Shown piece after piece: positions 8,498-16,947 of a stretch of DNA of 34,759 nucleotides. The stretch's first letter is position 1, and every line of letters begins with the position of its first letter. Origin of the DNA: Bdellovibrionaceae bacterium UBA2316 (GTDB lineage: Bacteria; Bdellovibrionota; Bdellovibrionia; Bdellovibrionales; Bdellovibrionaceae); contig DDVI01000069.1 in NCBI GenBank assembly GCA_002345205.1, positions 1 to 34,759 of the forward strand, written 5' to 3'. The notes below the pieces were generated by a model. The model was given only the letters and a program-made list of their open reading frames with translations, did not search any database and was not told the DNA's origin. Both the position numbers and the translations under genes were made by a program.

Positions 8498-9853
8498 ATG
8501 AGTCTACGTGCTTTGACCGGTATTTTTTTGCTGCTTTCACTGCTGGGTTGCGGGAAGTCATTTAAGAACGACGCCGATTCTGCATCTGGGACCGTTAAAG
8601 TGCAAATTATAGCGCCCGGATCCGTTTCTGAAGATACAGATTCAGCCAATCCCTATGCGTTTCAAATCGTAGATTTATTAGATGTATACGACTTAGTGTC
8701 TGCTTCAGGTAAATACGCCCAGTTTTACACGCGCGCATCACGCTCTGAAACTCGATTGAACGGAACTCAGCCTCACGGTCAGTACATGAAAAACAAAGAC
8801 GGCGTCTTTATTCCGAAAAACTTTCTCACTCAGCAAATCGCGACGCTCTATTATCATTCACAAAACATGTTGCGCTTAGAAACATCGTTAGATTTTGAAA
8901 CAAAACGTACACTGCCACTGAAAATCGTATTGGATACGCCGGTTCTGAATACGAACCAAAGTGAAAACAACGCCTTTTATGATGGCGAACTCGACGCTAT
9001 TATTTTCTTGAAATACTCCGAAGAAAATCTTCCGCTATCGTTAAACGGTGGCGTGTTTGCGCATGAATATTTCCACTCGATTTTTGAAAAACTTGTTTTA
9101 AAAGCGCTTAAGACAAACCAAATCTTTAGCCTACCTATCACTATTAACAAGCTCATACATAATAAAACACTCCAGCGTGCCAAAAGCACCGACCTTTCAA
9201 CAAACGCCGATAGAATTAGCAAAAAATTAGCTGCCGGCTCATTGAGTTTAGAAACGGAGAATGTGAAGTGGTACTACACTCTCTTAGTTAAAGGCTTTAA
9301 CGAAGGCTTGGCCGATTACTGGGGATGGCAGTATGTTCACGATTCGGCGTTTATTGCTCACTCTTTGCCACAGACAATTACAACACGTAAACTAGATTTA
9401 AAAACACAGAACATCGATACATTGCAATTGTTATCAGAAACAGAAATGCTGAGTATCGTTTACCAAGTTTCCGATAGCGAAGATGAGAAATTAGATTTGA
9501 TCAACGCGTTCTCGTATTTGCTAGGTTCTCGAGTCGCTTTATTTTTTAAGTCTTATTCTGAAAAAATCCAGCAAGAGCGCAAATTAAGTGATATTGAAAT
9601 TAAAAAATTGATGAATCAAGCAGTGATCGACTTTGTAAAAACCCTGGCCAAGAAATTACCACAAGTGACTATGGCTAGTAATCAATCGGAACTAATCAGT
9701 ACGTATTCGTTAATGTACGATTTCATTTCCTCCCAAGAAATTAAGACTAAAAATGAATGTGAGTTCCTGCGTGCGTTTCTTGAAAACGACTCTAAATGGA
9801 GTTCTAAAATTGAATGTGTAGGTACTAAAATCACCGCCAAAGGCGAACAATGA
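8498..9853 (+). CDS. Lipoprotein, candidate gluzincin zinc metallopeptidase
   Basis: 451 residues. The N-terminus is a lipoprotein signal with lipobox LLGC (lipidated Cys18), so the protein is probably anchored in the outer membrane. It contains HEYFH at 189-193 in the context GGVFAHEYFHS, a canonical HExxH zinc site. Downstream, NEGLADYWG (Glu269) resembles the thermolysin-type NExxSD motif that supplies the third zinc ligand. The spacing between the two is wider than in thermolysin (about 76 residues), so the third-ligand call is inference. No family is recognised beyond this. The next gene starts inside its stop codon (ATGA), so the two are translationally coupled and may act together. Confidence 0.7.
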   Translation: MSLRALTGIFLLLSLLGCGKSFKNDADSASGTVKVQIIAPGSVSEDTDSANPYAFQIVDLLDVYDLVSASGKYAQFYTRASRSETRLNGTQPHGQYMKNKDGVFIPKNFLTQQIATLYYHSQNMLRLETSLDFETKRTLPLKIVLDTPVLNTNQSENNAFYDGELDAIIFLKYSEENLPLSLNGGVFAHEYFHSIFEKLVLKALKTNQIFSLPITINKLIHNKTLQRAKSTDLSTNADRISKKLAAGSLSLETENVKWYYTLLVKGFNEGLADYWGWQYVHDSAFIAHSLPQTITTRKLDLKTQNIDTLQLLSETEMLSIVYQVSDSEDEKLDLINAFSYLLGSRVALFFKSYSEKIQQERKLSDIEIKKLMNQAVIDFVKTLAKKLPQVTMASNQSELISTYSLMYDFISSQEIKTKNECEFLRAFLENDSKWSSKIECVGTKITAKGEQ

Positions 9854-10386
9854 ATCACGTCCTTGCCTTTTCACTGATTCTTTTATTTACTCTACCGAGT
9901 TTTGCCTTGCGCATATCCTTGTTTCCCATAGCGGTAGAACAGCGCTATACCGAAAATGAAAATCAGGATCTGTATATGCAAAAGATGGACAGCTCGCTAG
10001 CCGCCGCTTTTTCATTTTCAAGTTATCAGTTGGGATTAGAAACCGCCAAGTGGTCATATGAATCTAGTGCGCCGTTAATTAGCTACAGAGAAACCTACAC
10101 AGAATTAAATTCGACTCATCTGTTTCTAATGAGCTCAGCGAATGAATCCTTTCATTTCTATTCTGGCATTGGTGTTGGAATATATGAATCCAAATTAAAA
10201 AATAGTTTCAACGGGCTGGTAAACGAAACTAATTCCGGACAAATTCTATTTGCTTCTGGTATTGCGTCGGTTCAATTTATTTATTCTTATTTTCATGCTG
10301 CTTTAGATTTTCGCCTGTTGATGGGCAAAGACTATCGCCCACAACCCACTCCAAGTGCCACTTTCAAGATAGGCATTACATTTTAA
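9850..10386 (+). CDS. Secreted beta-rich hypothetical protein coupled to the metallopeptidase
   Basis: 178 residues with a signal peptide (hydrophobic LAFSLILLFTLPSFA). The mature chain alternates aromatic and polar residues (FHFYSGIGVGIYES, FIYSYFHAALDFRLL) and ends in TFKIGITF, a terminal aromatic typical of outer-membrane barrels. It starts in the stop codon of the lipoprotein gene (ATGA overlap). Its 3' end overlaps the convergent phosphatase gene by 11 bases. No catalytic motif is seen. A small barrel partner for the lipoprotein is possible but unproven. Confidence 0.65.
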   Translation: MNHVLAFSLILLFTLPSFALRISLFPIAVEQRYTENENQDLYMQKMDSSLAAAFSFSSYQLGLETAKWSYESSAPLISYRETYTELNSTHLFLMSSANESFHFYSGIGVGIYESKLKNSFNGLVNETNSGQILFASGIASVQFIYSYFHAALDFRLLMGKDYRPQPTPSATFKIGITF

Positions 10387-11848
10387 TAATTTCGTGCAAT
10401 ATACGTCCGTCGAATTTTGGACTTGGGATGATTCCTAAAATTGCTGCGACAGTTGGGTGAATATCAACAATATAAGCTTTCGAGTAAAAGATTTGCTTTT
10501 TGAAATTCGCACCAACAAATACCAATGGAACCATTTTATCATAGGAATATCCTGAAACATGATCAGCCTTGCGTCCTTTTTCCTCAGGGAAAGAGAATGC
10601 TTTAGGCATCATAATGACATCGCCCCATTGGTCTTCGATAAATGAATTTTCGATTTGGCGTTTTAACCGTGGACTCATCAAATTATCTTTTGAATACAGC
10701 TCGGGAACAATGACCTCTTCGGCAACCCCTGTGTTTTTGATAATCGCGCGAACTTTTTCCAAGAACGCCTTGCGATCAATTTTTAGCTTATTAACTAATT
10801 CCCAGTTCACATTGTAATGCATGGACTGAATAGCCTTAAACCAATCTTTTTTATCCGATACATCATACGCAGAGTTTAGTTCTTTATAGATTTTATCGAT
10901 AAATTGAATTTCATTTAGAAACTCAGCTTTAATTTTGTTCTTTTTTGAATAATCAACCGATGGCGGAATACCATGATCCCCAGTTAACACAACCAGCACA
11001 TCTTTCTCCAAGTTAAACTTACTTTTCAAGCCATTAAGAAAACGTGAAAGTTCTTTGTCTTCTTCAAGAATCAGCTTTTTCATTTCATCTGAATTGGGTC
11101 CAAACATGTGGCCGGCCATATCGTGAGTTGAAAAACTAACGAATAAAAAATCTGTGCCTTCTGTTTGTCCAAGTTTTTCTCTAGCTATTGTTTCTTGTGC
11201 TAAATCAACGGTTCGTTGAACGCCCCATATTTTTTTTAGTAGAGACGTGTCCGATTTTGCCGATTCCAATTTTTTGTTTACGTCAGCAAGCCACTTAGGA
11301 GACGGATTGGGATAATAGTTGCTAGACGTCCACCCCCACTTTTTATCGTCAAACCAGAATGCCCCATCGGCTTTGTGACCTCCTAGCATAATGGCCGAGC
11401 GATCCTTAAGCGCAATCGCAAAAACTTTACTTTTAGTATCTGAACCCTTGAATTCATCAGAAATAGTGGTGGTCGTTAAGCGTCGCGGAGAAAAGCCAAA
11501 CTCAGAATCATCGACACAATACTCAACTTTGTTTTTAGATTTCGAATACCAGTCATTGATAGCAATGCCCATATGTACGGGCCACGAACCCGTAGAAATA
11601 ATGGCATGACCTGGACAGGTCATACTAGATAACACTTCGTATTCAGCAAACGGGTAATAGGAACCATTTTGAGTAAGGTAATTAAACCCACCCAATCTAG
11701 TCCCTGATTTTGCGGACATAAACTTTGATTTGTTTAATGTTAAAATGTCTGCTCGCAATTGATCATATACCAAATAAACAACTAGCTTGGGCGCAGATGA
11801 GGCCTGAATGGCTGCAAAGGAAATTAAGACGAGCAAAAATGATCTCAT
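10376..11848 (-). CDS. PafA-type alkaline phosphatase / nucleotide pyrophosphatase superfamily, exported
   Basis: 490 residues. An N-terminal signal peptide ends near QASSAPK. Landmarks match the PafA branch of the alkaline phosphatase superfamily: LVYDQLRAD (metal Asp), MTCPGHAIISTG with the threonine nucleophile near residue 76, the ALKDRSAI motif near 148 carrying the Lys/Arg that bind substrate phosphate in PafA, STHDMAGH, and TGDHGIPPS near 291. It probably releases phosphate from monoesters in the periplasm. The frame extends eight codons upstream, but the ATG at 11848 begins the signal peptide and has GGAG five bases upstream. It starts just after the terminator of the SPOR-domain gene. 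Confidence 0.85.
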   Translation of the reverse strand: MRSFLLVLISFAAIQASSAPKLVVYLVYDQLRADILTLNKSKFMSAKSGTRLGGFNYLTQNGSYYPFAEYEVLSSMTCPGHAIISTGSWPVHMGIAINDWYSKSKNKVEYCVDDSEFGFSPRRLTTTTISDEFKGSDTKSKVFAIALKDRSAIMLGGHKADGAFWFDDKKWGWTSSNYYPNPSPKWLADVNKKLESAKSDTSLLKKIWGVQRTVDLAQETIAREKLGQTEGTDFLFVSFSTHDMAGHMFGPNSDEMKKLILEEDKELSRFLNGLKSKFNLEKDVLVVLTGDHGIPPSVDYSKKNKIKAEFLNEIQFIDKIYKELNSAYDVSDKKDWFKAIQSMHYNVNWELVNKLKIDRKAFLEKVRAIIKNTGVAEEVIVPELYSKDNLMSPRLKRQIENSFIEDQWGDVIMMPKAFSFPEEKGRKADHVSGYSYDKMVPLVFVGANFKKQIFYSKAYIVDIHPTVAAILGIIPSPKFDGRILHEIIKM

Positions 11849-11875
11849 GGGATCTCCGTAAAATAAGCCCATAAT

Positions 11876-11902
11876 AAAAAAAAAAGCTGGTAAAAACCAG
11901 CT
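11876..11902 (-). terminator. Intrinsic terminator after the SPOR-domain gene
   Basis: On the minus strand a perfect 7-bp stem AGCTGGT/ACCAGCT with a four-base loop runs directly into about ten Ts. It ends the SPOR-domain transcript immediately before the phosphatase gene. Confidence 0.85.
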
Positions 11903-11931
11903 CTCATTTTAACTTTTATGTAAGGATTAGG

Positions 11932-12750
11932 TTAGTTTTTAATCTTTTGAACTAATGCTGACTCAGTTTTATTTTTTTCTAAATACTTCGCACGCTCGGT
12001 ATTAGCTTCTTCTTGTGTTCCATACAGACCAAACGAAACACGGTACCATTGCTTATCATTTACTTTAGCTGGGATCACATTAGTTTGATACCCTTGTTCT
12101 TTTAATTTAGAAGCACGTTTTTCAGCTTCTTCTTTTGTAGCGTACGACGCGACTTGAACTGTGAATTTACCTAAAGCATATTGGGAAATATCTTTTGGCA
12201 AACTTGACGGTAGACGATTTTCAACTTTAGCCACTGTTTTTGCTTCCGGAACTTTACCGTCTAGGAAGGCCTTAGCTGCTTCAAGAGGAGCGTCTTCATG
12301 CTTGGTAACTGGTTTGTGTGCTGGCGCTGGTTTTTCAGCTGCGTGATGATCAGTATCGCCATGAGCCGCTTTAGCTGGTTCACGTTTTTCATCTTTCGCG
12401 CCATGAGCCGCGGCCTTTGGAGCCGGCACTGCGTGTGAATCTGCATGAACGTCTGCTTCAGTGTCATCCGCTATGAATTCGTCTTTTTTAAGTTTTTCGT
12501 CCGCTAGATTTTTGATTTCATCATCTGAAATCATTTGATCTTTTGCTGGCGCTGCGTGGTGATCAGATTCCCCATGCTCGCTTGCTACTGAACGCTTTTC
12601 GCCATGTCCGCCTGCCGCTGGTTCTAATTGAGCCAATTTGTGTTGATTATCGCTGTATTTCTTTCCGATGTAGGTTCCGATTGAAAATGACAACAAAGAA
12701 ATGAAAAATACTAGTACTAGCTTTACGGCAACGTCTGACTTTGCACCCAT
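11932..12750 (-). CDS. Membrane-anchored SPOR-domain protein with a His-rich linker
   Basis: 272 residues. One transmembrane helix lies at about 9-28 with a short cytoplasmic N-terminus. A long periplasmic linker rich in Ala, Lys, Glu, Asp and His follows (about 45-165, with several HH pairs). The C-terminal SPOR domain spans about 190-270 (FTVQVASYATKEEAEKRASKLKEQG, WYRVSFGLYGTQEEA). SPOR domains bind denuded septal peptidoglycan, and the layout is FtsN- or DedD-like, so a division or cell-wall role is likely. The linker's histidines could bind metal, but that is speculative. AAGGAAAAAG lies upstream of the ATG, a promoter at 12786-12813, and a strong terminator follows. Confidence 0.85.
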   Translation of the reverse strand: MGAKSDVAVKLVLVFFISLLSFSIGTYIGKKYSDNQHKLAQLEPAAGGHGEKRSVASEHGESDHHAAPAKDQMISDDEIKNLADEKLKKDEFIADDTEADVHADSHAVPAPKAAAHGAKDEKREPAKAAHGDTDHHAAEKPAPAHKPVTKHEDAPLEAAKAFLDGKVPEAKTVAKVENRLPSSLPKDISQYALGKFTVQVASYATKEEAEKRASKLKEQGYQTNVIPAKVNDKQWYRVSFGLYGTQEEANTERAKYLEKNKTESALVQKIKN

Positions 12751-12785
12751 TTGACTTTTTCCTTATAAATACGAGTTGTATTTAG

Positions 12786-12813
12786 GATATAGGATTTAGA
12801 CCTCAGGGGTCAA
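12786..12813 (-). promoter_or_regulatory. Sigma-70-like promoter for the SPOR-domain gene
   Basis: On the minus strand TTGACC and TATATC with a 16-base spacer, about 36 bases upstream of the ATG. The hexamers resemble those of the promoter at 3906-3933. Confidence 0.5.
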
Positions 12814-12860
12814 TGCGACCTTAGATGAGTCTCGGCCATTAAATCAACGTTTTTTTGTGA

Positions 12861-12888
12861 TTGAAAACCAGTTATTTTAATTTAATAT
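12861..12888 (+). promoter_or_regulatory. Sigma-70-like promoter for the SuhB-like gene
   Basis: TTGAAA and TAATAT with a 16-base spacer, ending 40 bases before the ATG at 12929. It is divergent from the SPOR-gene promoter in the same intergenic gap. Confidence 0.4.
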
Positions 12889-12928
12889 CGACCGACACAG
12901 GCCCCTAGCCTGACGTCAGTGAGGGAAT

Positions 12929-13726
12929 ATGGACTTTAATCAGGTACTGCACGCATCCATAAAAGCATGTCGTTTGGGTCGTCAAGTTTTACTAGACTAT
13001 TTTGGCGAGTTAAAAAATGTGGAAGATAAATTTCACGCAGGACTAGTCAGTGAAGCAGACAAGGAGTCCGAGCGTGTTATTAAAAACTATCTTCTGGATA
13101 AATTTCCGGGAACATTCTTTCTAGGCGAAGAAACTTTTTTCGCCAACCAGGAAGACAAATCCTCACAGCTAGGCAAATGGATTTGCGACCCCTTAGATGG
13201 CACAACAAACTATGTTCACCAGTTTCCCATATTTTGTATTAGCCTGGCTTTCGAATGGCAGAATCGAATCCAAGTCGGCGTTATCGATGTTCCTATTTTA
13301 AATGAAACCTACACGGCTGTTCGCGGCCACGGCGCATTCGTAAACGGCAAGCCAATCCACATAAATAAAAATACCGATTTTAGCAAAAGCCTACTCGCAA
13401 CCGGATTCTTTCCTGATGATAAACAAGAGCTAGCGGAACAACTTCAATATTTTGGTTCAATTGTGGGTGACTGCCGGGGCGTACGCCGTGCTGGCGCGGC
13501 AGCTTATGATCTATGCCAAGTAGCGCGCGGTGTATTTGATGGTTTCTGGGAAAAGAATTTAAGTCCCTGGGATGTCGCTGCTGGACAGATATTAGTAGAA
13601 GAAGCTGGCGGAATTGTACGAAGTTACAAAAACGAACCACACACTCCGTATAGTCGTTCTTTGGTAGCGGGCAATGCCGACATCGTTGATGGCATTTTAA
13701 AACGATTCCTAAGTGTGAAAAAATAG
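12929..13726 (+). CDS. suhB: Inositol-monophosphatase family protein (SuhB-like)
   Basis: 265 residues, typical for the family. It has the metal-binding glutamates in LGEE (66-68), motif A DPLDGTTNYVHQFP (87-100) and motif B WDVAAGQILVEEAGG (near 213). These make an Mg-dependent, lithium-sensitive-type phosphatase fold. Enterobacterial SuhB also acts as an rRNA antitermination factor; whether this protein does cannot be seen here. The start has GAGGGAA just upstream. The rarD-like gene follows after nine bases, so the two are probably co-transcribed. Confidence 0.88.
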   Translation: MDFNQVLHASIKACRLGRQVLLDYFGELKNVEDKFHAGLVSEADKESERVIKNYLLDKFPGTFFLGEETFFANQEDKSSQLGKWICDPLDGTTNYVHQFPIFCISLAFEWQNRIQVGVIDVPILNETYTAVRGHGAFVNGKPIHINKNTDFSKSLLATGFFPDDKQELAEQLQYFGSIVGDCRGVRRAGAAAYDLCQVARGVFDGFWEKNLSPWDVAAGQILVEEAGGIVRSYKNEPHTPYSRSLVAGNADIVDGILKRFLSVKK

Positions 13727-13735
13727 TAGGTTCTT

Positions 13736-14635
13736 TTGGCTCTGACGTTTCTGATTCTGTGTTATCTTATCTGGGGATTGCTTCCGGTTTACTGGAAACA
13801 ACTCCAGCATATTGCACCCCTCGAAGTTCTTTTTCACCGTATTTTATGGTCATTCTTATTTTATGGGCTGACCATGATGATTCTTCATCTGTTTTCCAAA
13901 AACAAAATGACGGCTGCCTTTGATTCACTACGGAATAATTCAAAAACGTGGGGAAAATTATTTTTAAGTTCGTTCATGATCACCGGAAATTGGTTTATTT
14001 ATATTTATGCCGTCAATTCCAATCAGATCTTACAAGCTAGTTTAGCTTATTACATTTCACCACTAATTTCGGTAAGCGTAGGGGCGCTAGTTTATAGAGA
14101 AACATTAAGTCTACGTACGCGTTGGGCTCTTGGCTTTTGTACGCTGGGCGTGTTTTTGCTGATGTTTGGACAGTCCATAGTTAATATGGAAACACCGACG
14201 GTACCTTGGCTAGCATTTAGCTTGGCCATTTCGTTTTTTATCTATGGATTCGTAAAGAAATCTTTATCTATGCCTGCCATCGCCTCTTCTTTTCTTGAGG
14301 GTCTTTTTTTTGCACTACCTGCCGCATATTTTATCTTTTTCAGTCCGAACTCGACCTTACATTCGTACACGAATCATGATTGGGTGATGTTTCTAATTGG
14401 AGGAATCGCGACCGGTCTGCCTTTAATTTTCTTTTCCTACGCCGCTCAAAAATTACCGTTTTCTAGTATTGGATTCTTTCAATATTTGTCGCCAACACTG
14501 CAATTATTGACTGCTGTCTTTATTTATTCAGAAGACTTCAGTTTACATAAAATCGCAGCTTTTTCTTGCATTTGGCTAGGGGTCGGATTCTATGTATCCC
14601 AGCTCATAAAGAGTCAATCAAGTAAAACACTTTAG
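13736..14635 (+). CDS. rarD: RarD-like EamA-family membrane transporter (TTG start)
   Basis: 299 residues, nearly all hydrophobic, with about ten transmembrane helices and two EamA repeats. The opening (CYLIWGLLPVYWKQLQHIAPLEVLFHRILWS) is the RarD signature. The substrate is unknown, although RarD-type members are often linked to chloramphenicol sensitivity. The start is a TTG with AGG about seven bases upstream. The next in-frame ATG would delete the first helix, so the TTG is preferred. It follows suhB after nine bases. No terminator is seen behind it. Confidence 0.85.
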   Translation: MALTFLILCYLIWGLLPVYWKQLQHIAPLEVLFHRILWSFLFYGLTMMILHLFSKNKMTAAFDSLRNNSKTWGKLFLSSFMITGNWFIYIYAVNSNQILQASLAYYISPLISVSVGALVYRETLSLRTRWALGFCTLGVFLLMFGQSIVNMETPTVPWLAFSLAISFFIYGFVKKSLSMPAIASSFLEGLFFALPAAYFIFFSPNSTLHSYTNHDWVMFLIGGIATGLPLIFFSYAAQKLPFSSIGFFQYLSPTLQLLTAVFIYSEDFSLHKIAAFSCIWLGVGFYVSQLIKSQSSKTL

Positions 14636-14677
14636 TAATGACCGTTGGTTACTATTTTTTATATGAGTCAAGTCCAG

Positions 14678-14835
14678 CACCAGTGAGGTGATCAGCGCCA
14701 CGGAGAAGGACTGCTTCTGAAGGCGCTACGTTCTATTTTAGCTTACCCTCGTCTGAATCCCCTAAAAGGGCAACTGTTTAGCTTGACGACATATTAGTTA
14801 CCAAAGAAACGGCAGGCGCCAGGACCGGCGTTTGC
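14678..14835 (+). promoter_or_regulatory. Hairpin-rich leader of the secreted cysteine protease gene
   Basis: The gap 14636-14848 can form several hairpins: CACC/GGTG at 14678-14690; a long one at 14694-14727 with outer AGCGCC/GGCGCT and inner AGAAG/CTTCT; and a 9-bp stem with two G-U pairs at 14812-14835 (GCAGGCGCC/GGCGTTTGC, loop AGGACC). The last is followed by TTTT and lies 13 bases before the ATG. This could be a 5'-leader control element, an attenuator, or a small RNA at the end of the rarD transcript. I recognise no known riboswitch class in it. Confidence 0.4.
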
Positions 14836-14848
14836 TTTTGGTAGAGGC

Positions 14849-15871
14849 ATGAATCTAAAAGGCCTTACCCTACTCGCTTTATCCCTATCGCTGTTAAGTA
14901 CATCTATAGGTTACGCCGACTGTTCGAATGAAGATATGAGTGCCGAGCTTGGACCGGTTCGTTCGCAAGGTAATATTGGCTGGTGCTATGCGAATACCGC
15001 AGCCGATTTAATTTCATATAAATACAGAAAGCAATGGAATGGTATTCAGGCATCTGCGATATTTATCGCCTTAGGTTACAACTATAAACGAAACAGTAGT
15101 GAAACTGGTTCGTACATTTTTACTGAAGGTGGTGACATCCGCGCCGCTATCAATTACGCGAATGAACTTGGTTATTCGTGCCCGCGTCCGCTAGACAATG
15201 TGTTTGTTTTGGGCGGATTCAATTTAGAGATCAAACAAAAACTTCACATTGCGGAAAAATTAAAAGCACTTTTTGATAAACGTAAACTTTCAAGCGAAGG
15301 TTGGAAAGCATGGCGTGATTATCTTTGGGAACTGCAACAGAAACAATCGATAATCTCTAGAATTTCAGAAGAGGCTCTGGAAAGAGCGCTGGCATTAGAT
15401 CTGAATTTAGCCGTTGTTGAAATCGCTAAAGAAGTCTGTAGTCCCTACAAAGAAATTATGACGATATCAATTCAGAAATCTGATATCGGTCGTTACTTTA
15501 ATGATGATACCGAGTATTACGATGATGCTCTAAAACAAAGAGTAATGAAAAAGCCCGATCTGATGGAATTGATCGATCGCCAAATCACCGCCAAAAATGT
15601 AGTGGGTATTGATTACACTATTAAACTGATTGGTAAAGACCCAAAGGATCCAGGTAGTCATGCGTCGGTAATCGTGGGCCGCGAAATGAGAGCGGGCCAA
15701 TGTTACTATAAAATCAGAAACTCCTGGGGCCCTGAATGCGGTTTTACAGATGCAACGGGTAAGTTTATACCCCGCTATAACTCCCGGATAGAATGTACCG
15801 AAGGTCACGTCTGGGTAAAAGCTGCCGACCTTAAGGCCAATCTGTCTTCTATTGCCTATATAAGGCCCTAA
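14849..15871 (+). CDS. Secreted papain-like (C1A-type) cysteine protease
   Basis: 340 residues with a signal peptide ending near IGYADC. The papain triad is visible: Gln40 and Cys46 in VRSQGNIGWCYANTA, His271 in GSHASVIVGRE, and Asn291 in YYKIRNSWGPECG. Between Cys and His lies a longer-than-usual mostly helical insert (about 100-240). No separate propeptide is obvious, because the catalytic Cys is only about 20 residues from the predicted signal cut. A secreted broad-specificity protease fits a predatory lifestyle, as inference. It is preceded by a hairpin-rich leader and has only a weak ribosome binding site (GTAGAGG). Confidence 0.85.
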   Translation: MNLKGLTLLALSLSLLSTSIGYADCSNEDMSAELGPVRSQGNIGWCYANTAADLISYKYRKQWNGIQASAIFIALGYNYKRNSSETGSYIFTEGGDIRAAINYANELGYSCPRPLDNVFVLGGFNLEIKQKLHIAEKLKALFDKRKLSSEGWKAWRDYLWELQQKQSIISRISEEALERALALDLNLAVVEIAKEVCSPYKEIMTISIQKSDIGRYFNDDTEYYDDALKQRVMKKPDLMELIDRQITAKNVVGIDYTIKLIGKDPKDPGSHASVIVGREMRAGQCYYKIRNSWGPECGFTDATGKFIPRYNSRIECTEGHVWVKAADLKANLSSIAYIRP

Positions 15872-15974
15872 GAACGGGACTAGACTGGGCTAATTAACAC
15901 GAACGGGATTCTTTAGTTTTCCGTTTCACTATGATACACTGACTTATATTGGGACGGATTCCTGGGAGTAAAAT

Positions 15975-16298
15975 ATGAAAATTACGCACAATAAAGTCGG
16001 TCAGAATTTAAATATTACTGATAACAAAAAAGCGGAAAAAACAGACAAGCAATCAGAAACTGGTAAACCAGATGCTGTATCTCTTTTTGCTCCCACTGAA
16101 GGCGGTGGTGCTTCAAAAGTAGCCGTATCATCTCGCGCTCAGGAAGCTAAAAAAATTAAAGAACTAGCTCTGGCTGCTCCCGATGTCGATCAAGCAAAAG
16201 TAGATAAATTTCGCAAACTGATCGAAGACGGAAAATACAAAGTAGACGCTAAAGCCGTTGCCGACAGAATGGTCGACGACGAATTAAACTACATCTAA
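15975..16298 (+). CDS. flgM: Anti-sigma-28 factor FlgM
   Basis: 107 residues. The N-terminal half is polar and probably disordered (MKITHNKVGQNLNI). The C-terminal half carries the FlgM sigma-28-binding helices (RAQEAKKIKELALAAPDVDQ, then KVDKFRKLIEDGKYKVDAKAVADRMVDDEL). FlgM holds FliA (sigma-28) inactive until the hook-basal body is complete and FlgM is exported. GGGAG lies eight bases before the ATG. It heads a flgM-flgN-flgK-flgL run. A TATGAT at about 15933, with TTTAGTTT upstream, is a weak promoter candidate that could be read by either sigma-70 or sigma-28. Confidence 0.9.
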   Translation: MKITHNKVGQNLNITDNKKAEKTDKQSETGKPDAVSLFAPTEGGGASKVAVSSRAQEAKKIKELALAAPDVDQAKVDKFRKLIEDGKYKVDAKAVADRMVDDELNYI

Positions 16299-16327
16299 AA
16301 ACTAACCAGTAGTAAAGGGAACATCGC

Positions 16328-16843
16328 ATGGATGCGACAGTTGACAGAGCCTTCGAAAAATTAATTATAAACTTAGATGATTTGGTCGGCTTATACCGCC
16401 AACTATTAGATCTTGCGCGAAAAGAAAAGCAATATCTTATTGATGCAGACACAGATCGCATCCTTGAAGTGAATTCGCAAAAAGACGCTGTTTTACAGAA
16501 AGTAAAGTTAGCGGACACCCTGCGTTTTAAACATGCAAAAGAGTTATGCGTAAAGATCGGTGCTGATTTTGAAAACCCTCGCCTACTGGAAATCGCACAA
16601 CGATTACATGGCCCAAAGGGCGATCAGCTACATAATTTCCATTCAACACTTGAAATGGTGATTAAGCGTATTATCGAAATTAACAAAGATAACGAAGCGC
16701 TAGCTCAAAAAGCTATCAACACGTTAAACGGAACAATGAACAATATTAAAGAAACATTGTCAGGTAAGAAAACCTACGAAAAGAAAGGCACTTACAAAGC
16801 CGGCCCAGAAAGCAGCGGCAACTTTGTTTCCAAAGAAGCCTAA
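16328..16843 (+). CDS. flgN: FlgN-type flagellar export chaperone
   Basis: 171 residues, almost entirely helical. The pattern LIINLDDLVGLYRQLLDLARKEKQYLIDADTDRILEVNSQKDAVLQKVK is typical of FlgN, which keeps FlgK and FlgL soluble and delivers them to the flagellar export gate. AAAGGGA precedes the ATG. The gene lies 29 bases after flgM and directly before flgK and flgL, its expected clients. Its stop is followed by a 243-base gap holding a structured element. Confidence 0.85.
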   Translation: MDATVDRAFEKLIINLDDLVGLYRQLLDLARKEKQYLIDADTDRILEVNSQKDAVLQKVKLADTLRFKHAKELCVKIGADFENPRLLEIAQRLHGPKGDQLHNFHSTLEMVIKRIIEINKDNEALAQKAINTLNGTMNNIKETLSGKKTYEKKGTYKAGPESSGNFVSKEA

Positions 16844-16853
16844 CGGCTTCAAA

Positions 16854-16876
16854 CGTTAGTTCCAAAAAAACTAACG
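16854..16876 (+). other. 8-bp hairpin just after flgN
   Basis: CGTTAGTT and AACTAACG pair perfectly around a seven-base loop (CCAAAAA). No T tract follows on the plus strand, so it is not a standard terminator. It may be part of the flgN-flgK intergenic structure. Confidence 0.4.
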
Positions 16877-16947
16877 AACGGCGAAGTTCAGAATGAACGA
16901 GCCAGTAACCCTCGATGCCAAAGGCAAGAGGCGACTCACTAAACGGA

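Noticed and set aside
13380..13640. Minus-strand reading frames inside suhB and many other genes
   Set aside because: They are antisense shadows of well-recognised genes with no ribosome binding sites or family features.
14636..14848. A tRNA or known riboswitch (c-di-GMP, cobalamin, glycine, fluoride) in the protease leader
   Set aside because: No TTCGA T-loop or cloverleaf spacing, and none of the conserved riboswitch cores that I remember can be found.
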